From positions 232,694 through 296,693 of the forward strand of contig QWOQ01000007.1 of the NCBI GenBank assembly GCA_003669585.1: 64,000 bases of DNA. The letters run 5' to 3'. The position numbers were made by a program, and so were the translations under genes. Under the pieces are notes generated by a model. It saw nothing but the letters and a program-made list of their open reading frames with translations, did not search any database and was not told the DNA's origin. This DNA comes from Planctomycetota bacterium (GTDB lineage: Bacteria > Planctomycetota > Planctomycetia > Pirellulales > UBA1268). Below, in pieces: positions 54,799 to 63,911 of the stretch; the stretch's first letter is position 1, and the number at the start of each line of letters is the position of its first letter.

Positions 54799-54827
54799 TG
54801 GTCGTCCAGGAATTTCCTGGACGACCA
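54799..54827 (-). terminator. Perfect 14-bp hairpin between fae and mtd
   Basis: TGGTCGTCCAGGAA, one central T, then TTCCTGGACGACCA: a perfect inverted repeat, about 50 bases after the fae stop and about 70 before the mtd start. No U-run follows in the direction of transcription, so it is more likely an mRNA-stabilising or partial-termination structure than a full intrinsic terminator. Confidence 0.65.
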
Positions 54828-54873
54828 TTCGCTTGAAACGCATCTAAAACAATAAGGATCCTACGCGCGGGTT

Positions 54874-55371
54874 TTAGAAACCGCGGAATGGATGTGCTGC
54901 TTTGTCCTTGCCGGCGAGCATCTCGTCAACAGTAGGTTTGCCTGCCATTGCGCTTTTAATCGCTTCCATCGTTGCCTTGTAGTTGTATTCATAAATCTTC
55001 TTGTCATCCGACGCGAGCCAGTGAATAAAAACTCCACAGACAATGACGAGGTTTTCCGCCTCGCTCTTCGGAATGACACCCTCGCCAACGCTGTCTGCAA
55101 CAGCTTTTGCAACTGCGGCCTGTGCCGGGCCAAACATCTGAACCGCCTGCTTTGCGCCCTTGATCGTTACCTTTGTGATCATGACCGTGGCTGGCTTTAC
55201 GGCCAGATTAGGTGTGAGCACAGCAAGCAAATTCGAATGACCTTCGCTCTGACGCGCCAAAGCACTTGCAAATGCATGGCCAACAGGACCATCTTTGCTG
55301 CCAATCAGCAAATCAATGTGTGCGATTTCGTTACCATCTCCGCTCAAAGCTTCGCCGATGTACATCGACAT
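54874..55371 (-). CDS. fae: Formaldehyde-activating enzyme
   Basis: About 165 residues from the ATG at 55371, which has GAGGGAG about nine bases upstream; an in-frame upstream start at 55407 is less likely. Fae condenses formaldehyde with H4MPT. Near the N-terminus [20 protein letters not shown] contains His18, equivalent to the catalytic His17 of the Methylobacterium enzyme. Further conserved segments are [40 protein letters not shown] and [17 protein letters not shown]. The strong ribosome binding site and the stable 3' hairpin fit a highly expressed gene. The divergent neighbour is an ATP-grasp gene also linked to this pathway. Confidence 0.96.
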   Translation of the reverse strand: MSMYIGEALSGDGNEIAHIDLLIGSKDGPVGHAFASALARQSEGHSNLLAVLTPNLAVKPATVMITKVTIKGAKQAVQMFGPAQAAVAKAVADSVGEGVIPKSEAENLVIVCGVFIHWLASDDKKIYEYNYKATMEAIKSAMAGKPTVDEMLAGKDKAAHPFRGF

Positions 55372-55588
55372 GAATAAATACTCCCTCACGTGAAAATGCC
55401 TGCGCACCGAAGCGGCACCCTAGGCGTCTGATCAAAGCCACAACCAGAAATCCATCCAACCATTATTGACCGCACCCGACGAATCACTGGTGGAGCGAAG
55501 TATACACCTCTGCCAACGAGTTCAAGAGAACCTGCGTCGATGTGCATGCTGTGTCTCAAGAGATGTCGGAATTGAGCCTTTTGACCCT

Positions 55589-56821
55589 ATGACGCACTGC
55601 ACAAATCAAATCCTTTCACCATCGATTCTGATTGTCGGAGCGAGTGTTCGAGCACTCGCCGAATCCGCCGTTCGCGGAGGCTGGAGCGTGGATGCAATTG
55701 ATCTTTTTGCAGATGCTGATCTTGGATTGATCGCTCGACAATCGATGCGGGTACCGGACTACCCAAGTGGCCTAGTGAAGGCCGCGAGTCTCATGCCACA
55801 AGGTCCGTTCACCTACACAGGTGCTCTTGAAAATCACCCCGATGTCATTGAACACATCCAAGAAAATAATGCGTCAACCGATCCCCAAAACACTTTTCGA
55901 ACACTCATCGGAAACAGTCCTGAGGTTCTTCGCGTTATCAGAAATCCATCTTGTTGGATTGAGTCGTTCACACACAGTGGATTCTCTGTCCCCACAACCA
56001 CGCGTGCGTTTGAAACAGTTCCGACAGACAGTAGTTTTCTCGTCAAACCAATTTTATCAGCGGGCGGAATCGGCATTGAAGCATGGACGCATGAAGCGGC
56101 CGATGGACCACCTCGGGAGCAACATCTTTGGCAACAGCGTATCGAGGGTGAATCGTTTTCTGCGACGGTGATTATCACTCCTTCGCAGACGACGCTTATC
56201 GGAATCGCTCGACAACTTATTGGAGAAAACGTTTTTCACAGTTCGGCGTATCACTACTGCGGATCGATCACGGCTCCGTTTGATTCTCACCTGGCTCACT
56301 TCATGAGAACTCTTGCAGACTTTCTTGCTGAACGATTTGGTCTTCTTGGTGCTGTGGGTATCGACTTTGTTGTTGATGCCAACAGAACTCCGTGGATCGT
56401 TGAGATTAATCCACGACCAACCGCATCCATGGAACTCTGGGAACGGACTGGAACATTCTCTCTTGCCAATGAACACTTTCATTCGTTTGGTCTACAGTCA
56501 CCACAGCCACACATGCCCCAAGAAATCGCGGTCGGCTCGTCTCACATGGTCTCTTGGGGAAAAGCGATCTACTTCGCAGCTCATGACTTTTTCTTTTCTG
56601 ATGATGCCGCTCGTCTGCTACGTTTCACAATTGATCCATGGAATTTCGACACTCAACCATGGCGCGCCACAGCAGACATACCACAGGAAAACGAGCACTT
56701 TCGACAAGGCTCACCCGTGCTGACATTTTTTGCCTGCGGAACGTCACACGCAGCATGTAGGGAATTGCTCACACATCGAGCGATGATACTCGATCGATTC
56801 TTCGATCGTTATTCGTGTTGA
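55589..56821 (+). CDS. ATP-grasp protein of the H4MPT-linked gene set
   Basis: About 410 residues from the ATG at 55589; the frame is open to 55466, but the Rossmann-like start is SPSILIVGASVRALAESAVR. The N-terminal domain is of the PreATP-grasp type, the core has FLVKPILSAGGIGIEAW and WQQRIEGESFSATVIITPS, and the metal site is LGAVGIDFVVDANRTPWIVE followed by INPRPTASMELWER. A Cys-containing C-terminal extension follows. Proteins of this kind occur next to fae and mtd in methylotroph and planctomycete C1 clusters and are thought to act in cofactor synthesis; the exact ligation is unknown. It is divergent from fae and convergent with rimI. Confidence 0.85.
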   Translation: MTHCTNQILSPSILIVGASVRALAESAVRGGWSVDAIDLFADADLGLIARQSMRVPDYPSGLVKAASLMPQGPFTYTGALENHPDVIEHIQENNASTDPQNTFRTLIGNSPEVLRVIRNPSCWIESFTHSGFSVPTTTRAFETVPTDSSFLVKPILSAGGIGIEAWTHEAADGPPREQHLWQQRIEGESFSATVIITPSQTTLIGIARQLIGENVFHSSAYHYCGSITAPFDSHLAHFMRTLADFLAERFGLLGAVGIDFVVDANRTPWIVEINPRPTASMELWERTGTFSLANEHFHSFGLQSPQPHMPQEIAVGSSHMVSWGKAIYFAAHDFFFSDDAARLLRFTIDPWNFDTQPWRATADIPQENEHFRQGSPVLTFFACGTSHAACRELLTHRAMILDRFFDRYSC

Positions 56822-56885
56822 TGGTCCAACCACGCAACCTCGCGCAAAATTTTGCTTCGATGTCGGTGAGCATTCGGGGCGTTTT

Positions 56886-57551
56886 TTATGCGGCTCTCTT
56901 TATTTCCTCATTCGACACTGCAGAAACTGCTTCGCAGAGATATTGCATCAGATACGCATCTTCCGTTGAATCTTGATAGAAGTCTTTCAGAACTGAGACT
57001 GCTCTGAATCCATTCTTTCGAAAGAATAGCTGTGCTGGAAGATTTGTTTCTCGCACTTCAAGAAGAACTCGGTTACGACGATCGGGCGTGAGCTTTCCGG
57101 CGACTTTTTCCATCATGCGCGATCCTATTCCCTTTCGTCGCTGCGTATGGGTTACGGCAAAGTTCAGGACGTGCAGCCGAGTGCGATGCAATTCGTAAAT
57201 CATGAATGCCACAACCGAGTCGGCCATCTCTGCGACCATTCCAATGCAATTTCGCTGCCGCAGGCAACGGGTAAAATCTTCTTCGGACCACGAAAATTCA
57301 AACGCTTCACGTTCAACTGAAAGAACTTCCGGCATATCCCGACGGATCATCCAGCGAACGTGAATATCCAATGCTTCTTCCAATTCAGCCACAGGAACAC
57401 TCCTCACTTGAGTCCTCAAAACATTTTGGTTGTGAGCGTGGACGAGTGCCGGAGCATCATCCGCCGCTTTTGTTGTTAGAAATCGAACGACCTCATCTTG
57501 AGAGCGAGCGATCGCGAAGCGGTTGGTAACAGGAAGCAGCGATTCCGCCAA
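56886..57551 (-). CDS. rimI: RimI-like GNAT N-acetyltransferase
   Basis: A 221-residue GNAT protein. The catalytic domain runs from about residue 67 (WMIRRDMPEVLSVEREAF) and matches RimI, which acetylates the N-terminal Ala of ribosomal protein S18: FEFSWSEEDFTRCLRQRNCI, LHVLNFAVTHTQRRKGIGSR with the acetyl-CoA loop RRKGIGS, LEVRETNLPAQLFFRKNGFR and DFYQDSTEDAYLMQ. The first 60 or so residues are an extra N-terminal segment not typical of RimI; a later start is possible, though no strong ribosome binding site was seen. The substrate assignment is by family only. Confidence 0.87.
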   Translation of the reverse strand: MAESLLPVTNRFAIARSQDEVVRFLTTKAADDAPALVHAHNQNVLRTQVRSVPVAELEEALDIHVRWMIRRDMPEVLSVEREAFEFSWSEEDFTRCLRQRNCIGMVAEMADSVVAFMIYELHRTRLHVLNFAVTHTQRRKGIGSRMMEKVAGKLTPDRRNRVLLEVRETNLPAQLFFRKNGFRAVSVLKDFYQDSTEDAYLMQYLCEAVSAVSNEEIKRAA

Positions 57552-57739
57552 GATGTTTTCGCACTCACAACATCTTTTTTTTGAAGGGCTAAACCCTCTT
57601 GACCCTTCTGCATGTTCCCTCTACCTTCCCGCTCTCTTTTCGAAGAGTTCGGTTTTCATGCAGAGATATTTCACTGCTTTTTGCAGAGAGATCACTTCTC
57701 AAGATGACGCTCACTCGAAACCATTCACCGGGATTCGCT

Positions 57740-59617
57740 ATGCAACGAACTGCTCATCACCTTCACACCAAACCAGTCATGTGCGTGGTGATCGTTGCAG
57801 CGATCCTCACTGCATCGCTTTTGACGGGATGTGCAGGACCGATGATTCGAAGTCAGTCTCCAGAAGTTGAAGCCCTGATTTTAATGGAGTCGGAGACCCG
57901 ACTCGTTGGAGATTACACGTCCCCATGGGGAACCGGTTACCAGAAAATTGAACGCGCTGCACTCATTACCGGACTCGCTGGAACTGGAAGCGATCCGCCA
58001 CCGTCGCCACAGCGACAAACGCTGATGGCCGACATCCAAACTCGGGGTGTTGTGGAACCGAATCGACTCCTTGCCTCTGATTCAACATCGCTTGTTTGGG
58101 TGCATGGCTATCTTCCGCCTGGAGTTCGTCGAGGAGATCGATTTGATATTTCAATTGAGGTCCCGAGTGACAACGAAACAACGAGTCTTTCTGGTGGATG
58201 GCTGATGGAAACTCGCCTTACTGAAATGGCGGTGCTGGGAAATCGTGTTCGCGATGGTCATGTGCTCGGTGTTGCTGAAGGCCCCGTGCTTGTCGATCCA
58301 GTTACCACAGGCACTCTCGATTCAATGTCTCGATTGCGAGGACGAGTTCCTGGTGGTGGCGTGTCGCTCACCTCTCGATCGCTTGGACTCGTGCTGACTC
58401 CTGATAATCGATCCGTTGCACTCAGCAAAAGAATCGGAGATTCAATCAATCGTCGATTCCACGCCGTTCTCCGAGGTGCTCGTCGCGGCGTGGCGACTCC
58501 CAAAACAGATCGCTTTATAGAACTCGAGATTCCACCGGTCTACCAACACAATCTGAGCCGGTATATCCAGGTCGTTCGCTGCATCACGGTCAATGAACCG
58601 GCTGGTGGAAAACTCGCTCGGCTCGAACTCCTCGGCCGACAGCTGGCCGATCCTGTCACCGCACCGTCTGCCTCTTTGCGTCTTGAGGCCATCGGTCGCG
58701 ATGCAATCGTAACACTCAAAAAGGGTCTCGAATCAAAGGATTCTGAAGTTCGATTTCACGCTGCGGAGGCGCTTGCCTATCTCGGAGAGCCGATAGCCGC
58801 ATCTCATCTGGCGACTGCCGCTACAACACTTCGCAGCGCCAGATTTGCTGCCATGAAGGCCCTCGGTGCCCTCGATGATGCCACTGGAATCGATGCACTT
58901 GAGTCACTTCTTTCATCCCCAAGTACTGAAACCCGCTACGGAGCCTTCCGGACGCTGTGGGAAATGGATCATGCAGCGCCAATCGTTCGAGGTGAAAAAT
59001 TAGCTGATGCATTCTGGCTGCATGTGCTGGAAGTCGACGGACCGCCCTTGGTTCACGCCACTCGTAGCGTCAGACCAGAGATTGTTTTCTTTGGAAAAGA
59101 TCACAAGATCCAGGATGGCCTGCGAGCCGAAGCTGGTGCAGCAATCGTTGTTGTTGTTGAAAATAACGAAGCAGTCATCAGTCGATTTATGTCGGGTGAG
59201 CCGGATCAACTCGCGACCACATCATCTCAAGCTGTATCAATCATTCACAAAATCGTCGATCTGGGTGGCAGCTATCCAGACGTCGTACAATTTTTACAGC
59301 AGGCTCGCACCATGCGAAAGCTTGACAGTCGACTGGCATTTGATGCGGTCCCTTCTGACAACGATGGTCGAATGGGCATTCACGAAGAGGCTGCTGCGGC
59401 AAAACGTGAACTCGATACTGATGATCGCGATCGCGAAGATGAGGATGAGGAAATAGAAAACGACAAATCGTTCCAGGATGCCTCCAATGAAGACTCTCTT
59501 GAAAATCTACAGATTCCCTACAAAGACGCCTCCATTCAGAATTCAAACAGTTTTCAGCAAGATGCCAACGGCGGCAAAGAACGTACGGCGCCCCTTCGCA
59601 GCGAAGGCCCCTCGTAG
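57740..59617 (+). CDS. FlgI-like (flagellar P-ring protein homologue) lipoprotein with HEAT repeats
   Basis: About 625 residues from the ATG at 57740 (GGGA upstream; earlier in-frame starts exist at 57704 and 57599). The N-terminus is a lipoprotein signal (VVIVAAILTASLLTGC). Residues about 50-230 resemble FlgI: ITGLAGTGSDPPP for the GLNGTGDS-like start, LVWVHGYLPPGVRRGDRFDI, TSLSGGWLMETRLTE, HVLGVAEGPVLVDP and RGRVPGGGVSL. HEAT-type repeats follow at about 280-400 (SEVRFHAAEALAYLGEPIAA, ARFAAMKALGALDDATGIDA). The tail is acidic and disordered (DRDREDEDEEIENDKSFQD). It is not a normal P-ring protein; no flagellar genes are nearby. Perhaps it forms a ring or scaffold at the envelope. Confidence 0.78.
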   Translation: MQRTAHHLHTKPVMCVVIVAAILTASLLTGCAGPMIRSQSPEVEALILMESETRLVGDYTSPWGTGYQKIERAALITGLAGTGSDPPPSPQRQTLMADIQTRGVVEPNRLLASDSTSLVWVHGYLPPGVRRGDRFDISIEVPSDNETTSLSGGWLMETRLTEMAVLGNRVRDGHVLGVAEGPVLVDPVTTGTLDSMSRLRGRVPGGGVSLTSRSLGLVLTPDNRSVALSKRIGDSINRRFHAVLRGARRGVATPKTDRFIELEIPPVYQHNLSRYIQVVRCITVNEPAGGKLARLELLGRQLADPVTAPSASLRLEAIGRDAIVTLKKGLESKDSEVRFHAAEALAYLGEPIAASHLATAATTLRSARFAAMKALGALDDATGIDALESLLSSPSTETRYGAFRTLWEMDHAAPIVRGEKLADAFWLHVLEVDGPPLVHATRSVRPEIVFFGKDHKIQDGLRAEAGAAIVVVVENNEAVISRFMSGEPDQLATTSSQAVSIIHKIVDLGGSYPDVVQFLQQARTMRKLDSRLAFDAVPSDNDGRMGIHEEAAAAKRELDTDDRDREDEDEEIENDKSFQDASNEDSLENLQIPYKDASIQNSNSFQQDANGGKERTAPLRSEGPS

Positions 59618-59693
59618 TCCATTGCGGTAGCAGTGCCGCTCATGAATCCATGCACTTTATCTTTCCCTCGCGGCATCTTTCTTACGGCCACCC

Positions 59694-62600
59694 ATGACAC
59701 GGCTTAAAGCACTCGAACTCGTTGGGTTCAAGAGCTTTGCAGATCGAACGCGCTTCGAATTTCCAGAAGGCATCACCGTTGTAGTCGGTCCCAACGGCTC
59801 TGGAAAATCGAACGTTGTTGATGCGATCAAATGGGTGCTTGGCGAACAATCTGTTCGCAATCTTCGCGGAAAGGAAATGGCCGACGTTATTTTCGCAGGC
59901 TCCGTCAGTCGTCGGCCCATGAACATGGCGGAAACGTCTCTGATTTTTGACAACTCCGCTGGAAAACTTCCACTCGATTCTGCCGAAGTGAGCATTACTC
60001 GTCGCGTCTATCGCAGTGGTGAAAGCGAGTATCTCGTAAACGGCGAAACCGCACGGCTTCGAGATATTCGAGAGCTCTTCTCCGGTACAGGAGCCGCCAC
60101 GGAGGCTTACAGTGTTATCGAGCAGGGACGAGTCGATGCTCTGTTGGTTGCCTCTGGAAAAGATCGCCGAGGAATTTTTGAAGAGGCTGCGGGCATCACC
60201 CGATTTAAGGTGCGCCGAACAGAAGCAATGAGAAGACTCGAACACACCGAGCAACATCGGCAACGTCTGGCCGACATCGTTGGAGAAGTGGCGGCCAGAC
60301 TCGAGACTGTTCGCAATCAAGCATCCCGTGCGAGACGCTGGCGAGACATGCAGGACCGACTGCGTTCACTCAGGCTATTCACGGCGTCGCGTGATGTTGC
60401 CGGCGTTGATGCCGAACTCCATGACTTGACTGATTCTCTCGAATCGTTGCGGCTTACGCTCGATGTATCTCGCAGCACCGCCGAACAGGCAGCCTCTCGC
60501 ATTGCATCGCTTGTGGCAGACGAACATCGTTTAGCAACCTCCTTCGAGAGCGTTCACCTCTCTCTTTTAAACTGTAATCAAAGAACGTCGGCAGCAGTTG
60601 CAACCCTAGAACAACTGCGGGTTCGTCATGCTGAACTGACAGAAACCATCCATCGTAAAGGAGTGCAGTCTCTTCGTATCTCTATCACCGAAAAAGAATC
60701 CGAACGACTTTTACTGCAATCGCGATCGTCACTTTCAATGATCGAACGCGACGGAACAGCGCTCATCGAGAAGCTACAGATCTTAGAAGATTCTGTTGCC
60801 GATTCACGTCAGCAGACGGCCCAGGCTCACCATCGTCTCGAAGCTGCAAAGTCAAACATCGAAACATCGCACGAGGTATTCTCTCGTGCCCAGCGCGATC
60901 ACGAGAGAGCAACGATTCTCGAAGAAAAAGCTCAGGATGAATCGACGCGGCTTCGTCTCGTTGCAGAAACAATTGATGGAAAACTCGTCGGTGTCATGCA
61001 GGCCAAAGCCGCCGCAGAAGGAAATGTCTCGGCTCTTGAGATCCGCTATGAGGCGTCCGCATCATCAATTGAAACACTCGAAGCACGTGAAAATGAACTG
61101 GCCGAAAGACTGGTAAAACGGACGCAGGATCTTACTGAACTCAAGCGTGAACTTGATTCACTCCTTGCTCGAAAACTTCTTCTCGAAGAACTCGAACAAC
61201 GCCGGGAGGGGATTTCCAATGCATCGAGAGAATTGCTCGCAAGAAATGCGACTCTTGCTACGATGCCATGTCTTCTCGGACTCGTCGCCGATTTGCTCGT
61301 CGCAGATATTACAATTGCGCCCTTGGTCGATTTATCTCTTGGAGAATCTTCCTCCAAACTGCTCGTGCGATCGCTTGATGAACTTTTCGTATGGCTCGAA
61401 TCAAACGAAGCAGCGTCAATTCTCACCTGTGGTGGAGCGATTGGATTTATAGCAGTCGACCGAATTCCCGAACCTTCGCACGTTGATCTTTCAACGTTTC
61501 CGGGAATCGTTGGGCGGCTTGACAGACTTCTCTCCGGCAACGAGTCGACACAGCGTGCGTGCCAGGCTTTGCTCAGTAACACATGGGTCGTCGAATCTCT
61601 TGCATGCATTCGCCATCTCCCGCAAGAATTTCGTTGCGGACTTACATTCGTTTCTACACACGGTGAGATCGTGCGAGACAATGGGATTCTCGACGTTGCC
61701 AACCATTCCAACACATCCGGACAGGCGGCCGGGTTGGTTACTCGCATCAGCGAACTGCGTTCCCTCGAAGCTCGACAATTACTTCTCAGTGAGCACGTTT
61801 CGCAGGAGAATGACGCCGTTGAATCAATCGAGCGAACATTGCGACTGACCCGGGACGCTATCCGAATTGAGGCCAAACGCCGTCAGGCCGATGCCGCCGA
61901 ACTTGCGGCGTCACAGACGCGATTGGATCGAATCGAGACTGAAGAACGACTGCTTCGTGACTCATTTGACGTTGCTGGAATCCAAGTTGCAGAAGCACTC
62001 GCGAGCACACGGCTTCATGCTCAGCGCACACAAGAGAGTGCCTCGCGTCTTGAAGAATCCAAGCATTCACACGCTCTTGCAAACATCTCTCTGCAACAGG
62101 CACTCTCACTGATTGCTATGATCGAACGCGACGGCCATAACATTGTGGAAGACTCAAACCGACTTCGAATTAATATTGCAACTGGCCAGGGTCAGATTGC
62201 ACAAGCAAGAGATCTCGTGACGCAACGAGAGTCTGAATGTCTTGGAATTCGACAGCAAGCGGTATGCATTCAACATGAAGTAAAACTGACAGAAGCAAGC
62301 CTTGAAAAATGCGAACTTGAAATGCTTCTGCTTGGTGCTCTGATTGCTGAAGTGATCCTTCTTCGAGATACGGCCACACAGGAGCGCAATTCGCTCGGGA
62401 GTGAGCGATCGAGCGTTGTTCTCGAAAAGGAGCAACTCACCACTCAAAGAGACGCTGAGCGATCCCGCGTTGAGGCGATCGCTGCAGATATTCATCGAGT
62501 TGACCTTAAGTGCGGGGAAGTGCAGCACCGACGAACGTCAATTGTTGAACGAATTCAGGAAGATTACCACGTCAACATGAATGATTTGGATCAAAAGCTT

Positions 62601-63317
62601 GAGCTCGGAGCGCTTGCGGAAGATCCTGATCTCGCTGATCGTGAACGTGTCGATACCACGATCGAAGAACTCAAACGAAAGCTTGCGTCGATCGGATCGG
62701 TCAATCTTGATGCTCTTGCCGAAGCAGAGGCGCTTGAGGAGCGTCATGCAAAGCTCGACGCTCAGTTTGCAGACCTCACCGGGGCAAAAAATGCCATTGA
62801 GCAGCTCCTCGAAAAACTGGACACCGAAAGCCGACGCCTCCTCGGCGAGACCATAGAGACCGTTCGAGTTCACTTTCGTGAACTTTTTGAACGTCTCTTC
62901 GGTGGAGGTCAGGCTGATATTGTGCTCGATCCCGACCTCGATCTCCTTGAGACAACCGTTGAAATCGTTGCCAGACCTCCCGGCAAAGAACCTCGCAGCA
63001 TCTCCCTGTTGAGCGGTGGTGAAAAAACCATGACCTGCGTGGCACTCCTGCTTGCGGTCTTTAAGTCGAGACCAAGTCCATTCTGCGTTCTCGATGAGGT
63101 GGATGCCGCCCTTGATGAGGCCAACGTCGATCGCTTCACGGCGGTCCTTCGAGATTTTCTTTCTGCAACGCAGTTTATCATTGTTACTCACTCGAAGAAA
63201 ACGATGTCCTCCGCGACGACACTCTACGGAGTAACCATGGAAGAATCGGGGGTTTCGAAAAGAGTTTCCGTCCGCTTTGATCAGCGAACCGATTCGAGTC
63301 ATTCAAAAGCGGCCTGA
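59694..63317 (+). CDS. smc: Chromosome segregation protein SMC
   Basis: A 1207-residue SMC ATPase, normal length. The N-terminal head has RLKALELVGFKSFADRTRFE and Walker A GPNGSGKS at 32-39. Long coiled coils follow on both sides of a hinge at about residues 500-660 (TMPCLLGLVADLLVADITIA, IGFIAVDRIP). The C-terminal head has the signature LLSGGEKT at about 1105-1112 and Walker B FCVLDEVDAALDEANVDRF. It loads on DNA with ScpA/ScpB to organise and separate chromosomes; those genes are not in the window. It follows the FlgI-like gene on the same strand with 76 bases between. Confidence 0.96.
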   Translation: MTRLKALELVGFKSFADRTRFEFPEGITVVVGPNGSGKSNVVDAIKWVLGEQSVRNLRGKEMADVIFAGSVSRRPMNMAETSLIFDNSAGKLPLDSAEVSITRRVYRSGESEYLVNGETARLRDIRELFSGTGAATEAYSVIEQGRVDALLVASGKDRRGIFEEAAGITRFKVRRTEAMRRLEHTEQHRQRLADIVGEVAARLETVRNQASRARRWRDMQDRLRSLRLFTASRDVAGVDAELHDLTDSLESLRLTLDVSRSTAEQAASRIASLVADEHRLATSFESVHLSLLNCNQRTSAAVATLEQLRVRHAELTETIHRKGVQSLRISITEKESERLLLQSRSSLSMIERDGTALIEKLQILEDSVADSRQQTAQAHHRLEAAKSNIETSHEVFSRAQRDHERATILEEKAQDESTRLRLVAETIDGKLVGVMQAKAAAEGNVSALEIRYEASASSIETLEARENELAERLVKRTQDLTELKRELDSLLARKLLLEELEQRREGISNASRELLARNATLATMPCLLGLVADLLVADITIAPLVDLSLGESSSKLLVRSLDELFVWLESNEAASILTCGGAIGFIAVDRIPEPSHVDLSTFPGIVGRLDRLLSGNESTQRACQALLSNTWVVESLACIRHLPQEFRCGLTFVSTHGEIVRDNGILDVANHSNTSGQAAGLVTRISELRSLEARQLLLSEHVSQENDAVESIERTLRLTRDAIRIEAKRRQADAAELAASQTRLDRIETEERLLRDSFDVAGIQVAEALASTRLHAQRTQESASRLEESKHSHALANISLQQALSLIAMIERDGHNIVEDSNRLRINIATGQGQIAQARDLVTQRESECLGIRQQAVCIQHEVKLTEASLEKCELEMLLLGALIAEVILLRDTATQERNSLGSERSSVVLEKEQLTTQRDAERSRVEAIAADIHRVDLKCGEVQHRRTSIVERIQEDYHVNMNDLDQKLELGALAEDPDLADRERVDTTIEELKRKLASIGSVNLDALAEAEALEERHAKLDAQFADLTGAKNAIEQLLEKLDTESRRLLGETIETVRVHFRELFERLFGGGQADIVLDPDLDLLETTVEIVARPPGKEPRSISLLSGGEKTMTCVALLLAVFKSRPSPFCVLDEVDAALDEANVDRFTAVLRDFLSATQFIIVTHSKKTMSSATTLYGVTMEESGVSKRVSVRFDQRTDSSHSKAA

Positions 63318-63911
63318 TCGAGAGAAATCATTTTGTCTGTTTTTTCAGGCATTTCTAGATTTTTTTGAGCCAATACGTCATTTCACCGTTGCGTTCGTGC
63401 AGAACGGCTCAAGTCGCACGACGTGTTCAAACGAAATAACCCTTAGGACGGTCGGATCTCGATCAATCGAATTCATCCTTTGCGGGGAATCAAATTGAAC
63501 GAGACCGAAAGCAGGGGGGCAACCTGCGTGTCATAAGCCGGTAAAAACTCGCTCAATGGTGAGCGTTCCTTTTTCCAGCTTTTCTTCAGAGCCCCCTCGC
63601 GCTTTACGACCGTTCACTTGGATGCGTGACGACGCGGTCGTGCAACCAGGGGGGTCTTCCGCGTCAGTGATTTGGGTTCGTTCCTCGTATTTGGAATTCA
63701 TCCACATCAAAGCGTCGAAATGAGGGGCAAGCGTTCTCGTATCCGTCCCCCGGATGGATGCATGGATCATGACTGAATTTCATTCACGCACGTGAATCGG
63801 GTGATTGGCCCGCATTGATGTGTGTGAACATGAAATTTTTTCTGTGTCGTATGCAGCGAGCACGTCCCTGTCCATGGATTTGACACACGCGACAGGAAAT
63901 GGGGTTCACGC
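63318..63911. other. 600-base region downstream of smc, no confident gene
   Basis: The only sizeable frame is a 79-codon one on the minus strand at 63531-63770 (MIHASIRGTDTRTLAPHFDA at its start, GTLTIERVFTGL at its end), with no recognised family or clear ribosome binding site; I would not call it a gene. The stretch has several short G/C-rich inverted repeats, for example GCAGG-GGGCAA-CCTGC near 63513 and GCTCA-ATGG-TGAGC near 63552, so a structured RNA is possible. Confidence 0.3.

Noticed and set aside
60107-62528. Long antisense frames opposite smc
   Set aside because: They are mirror frames of the Leu/Glu-rich coiled-coil coding sequence with no independent support.
63531-63770. A 79-codon minus-strand frame
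   Set aside because: No family, no ribosome binding site and unusual composition; mentioned only within the intergenic entry.
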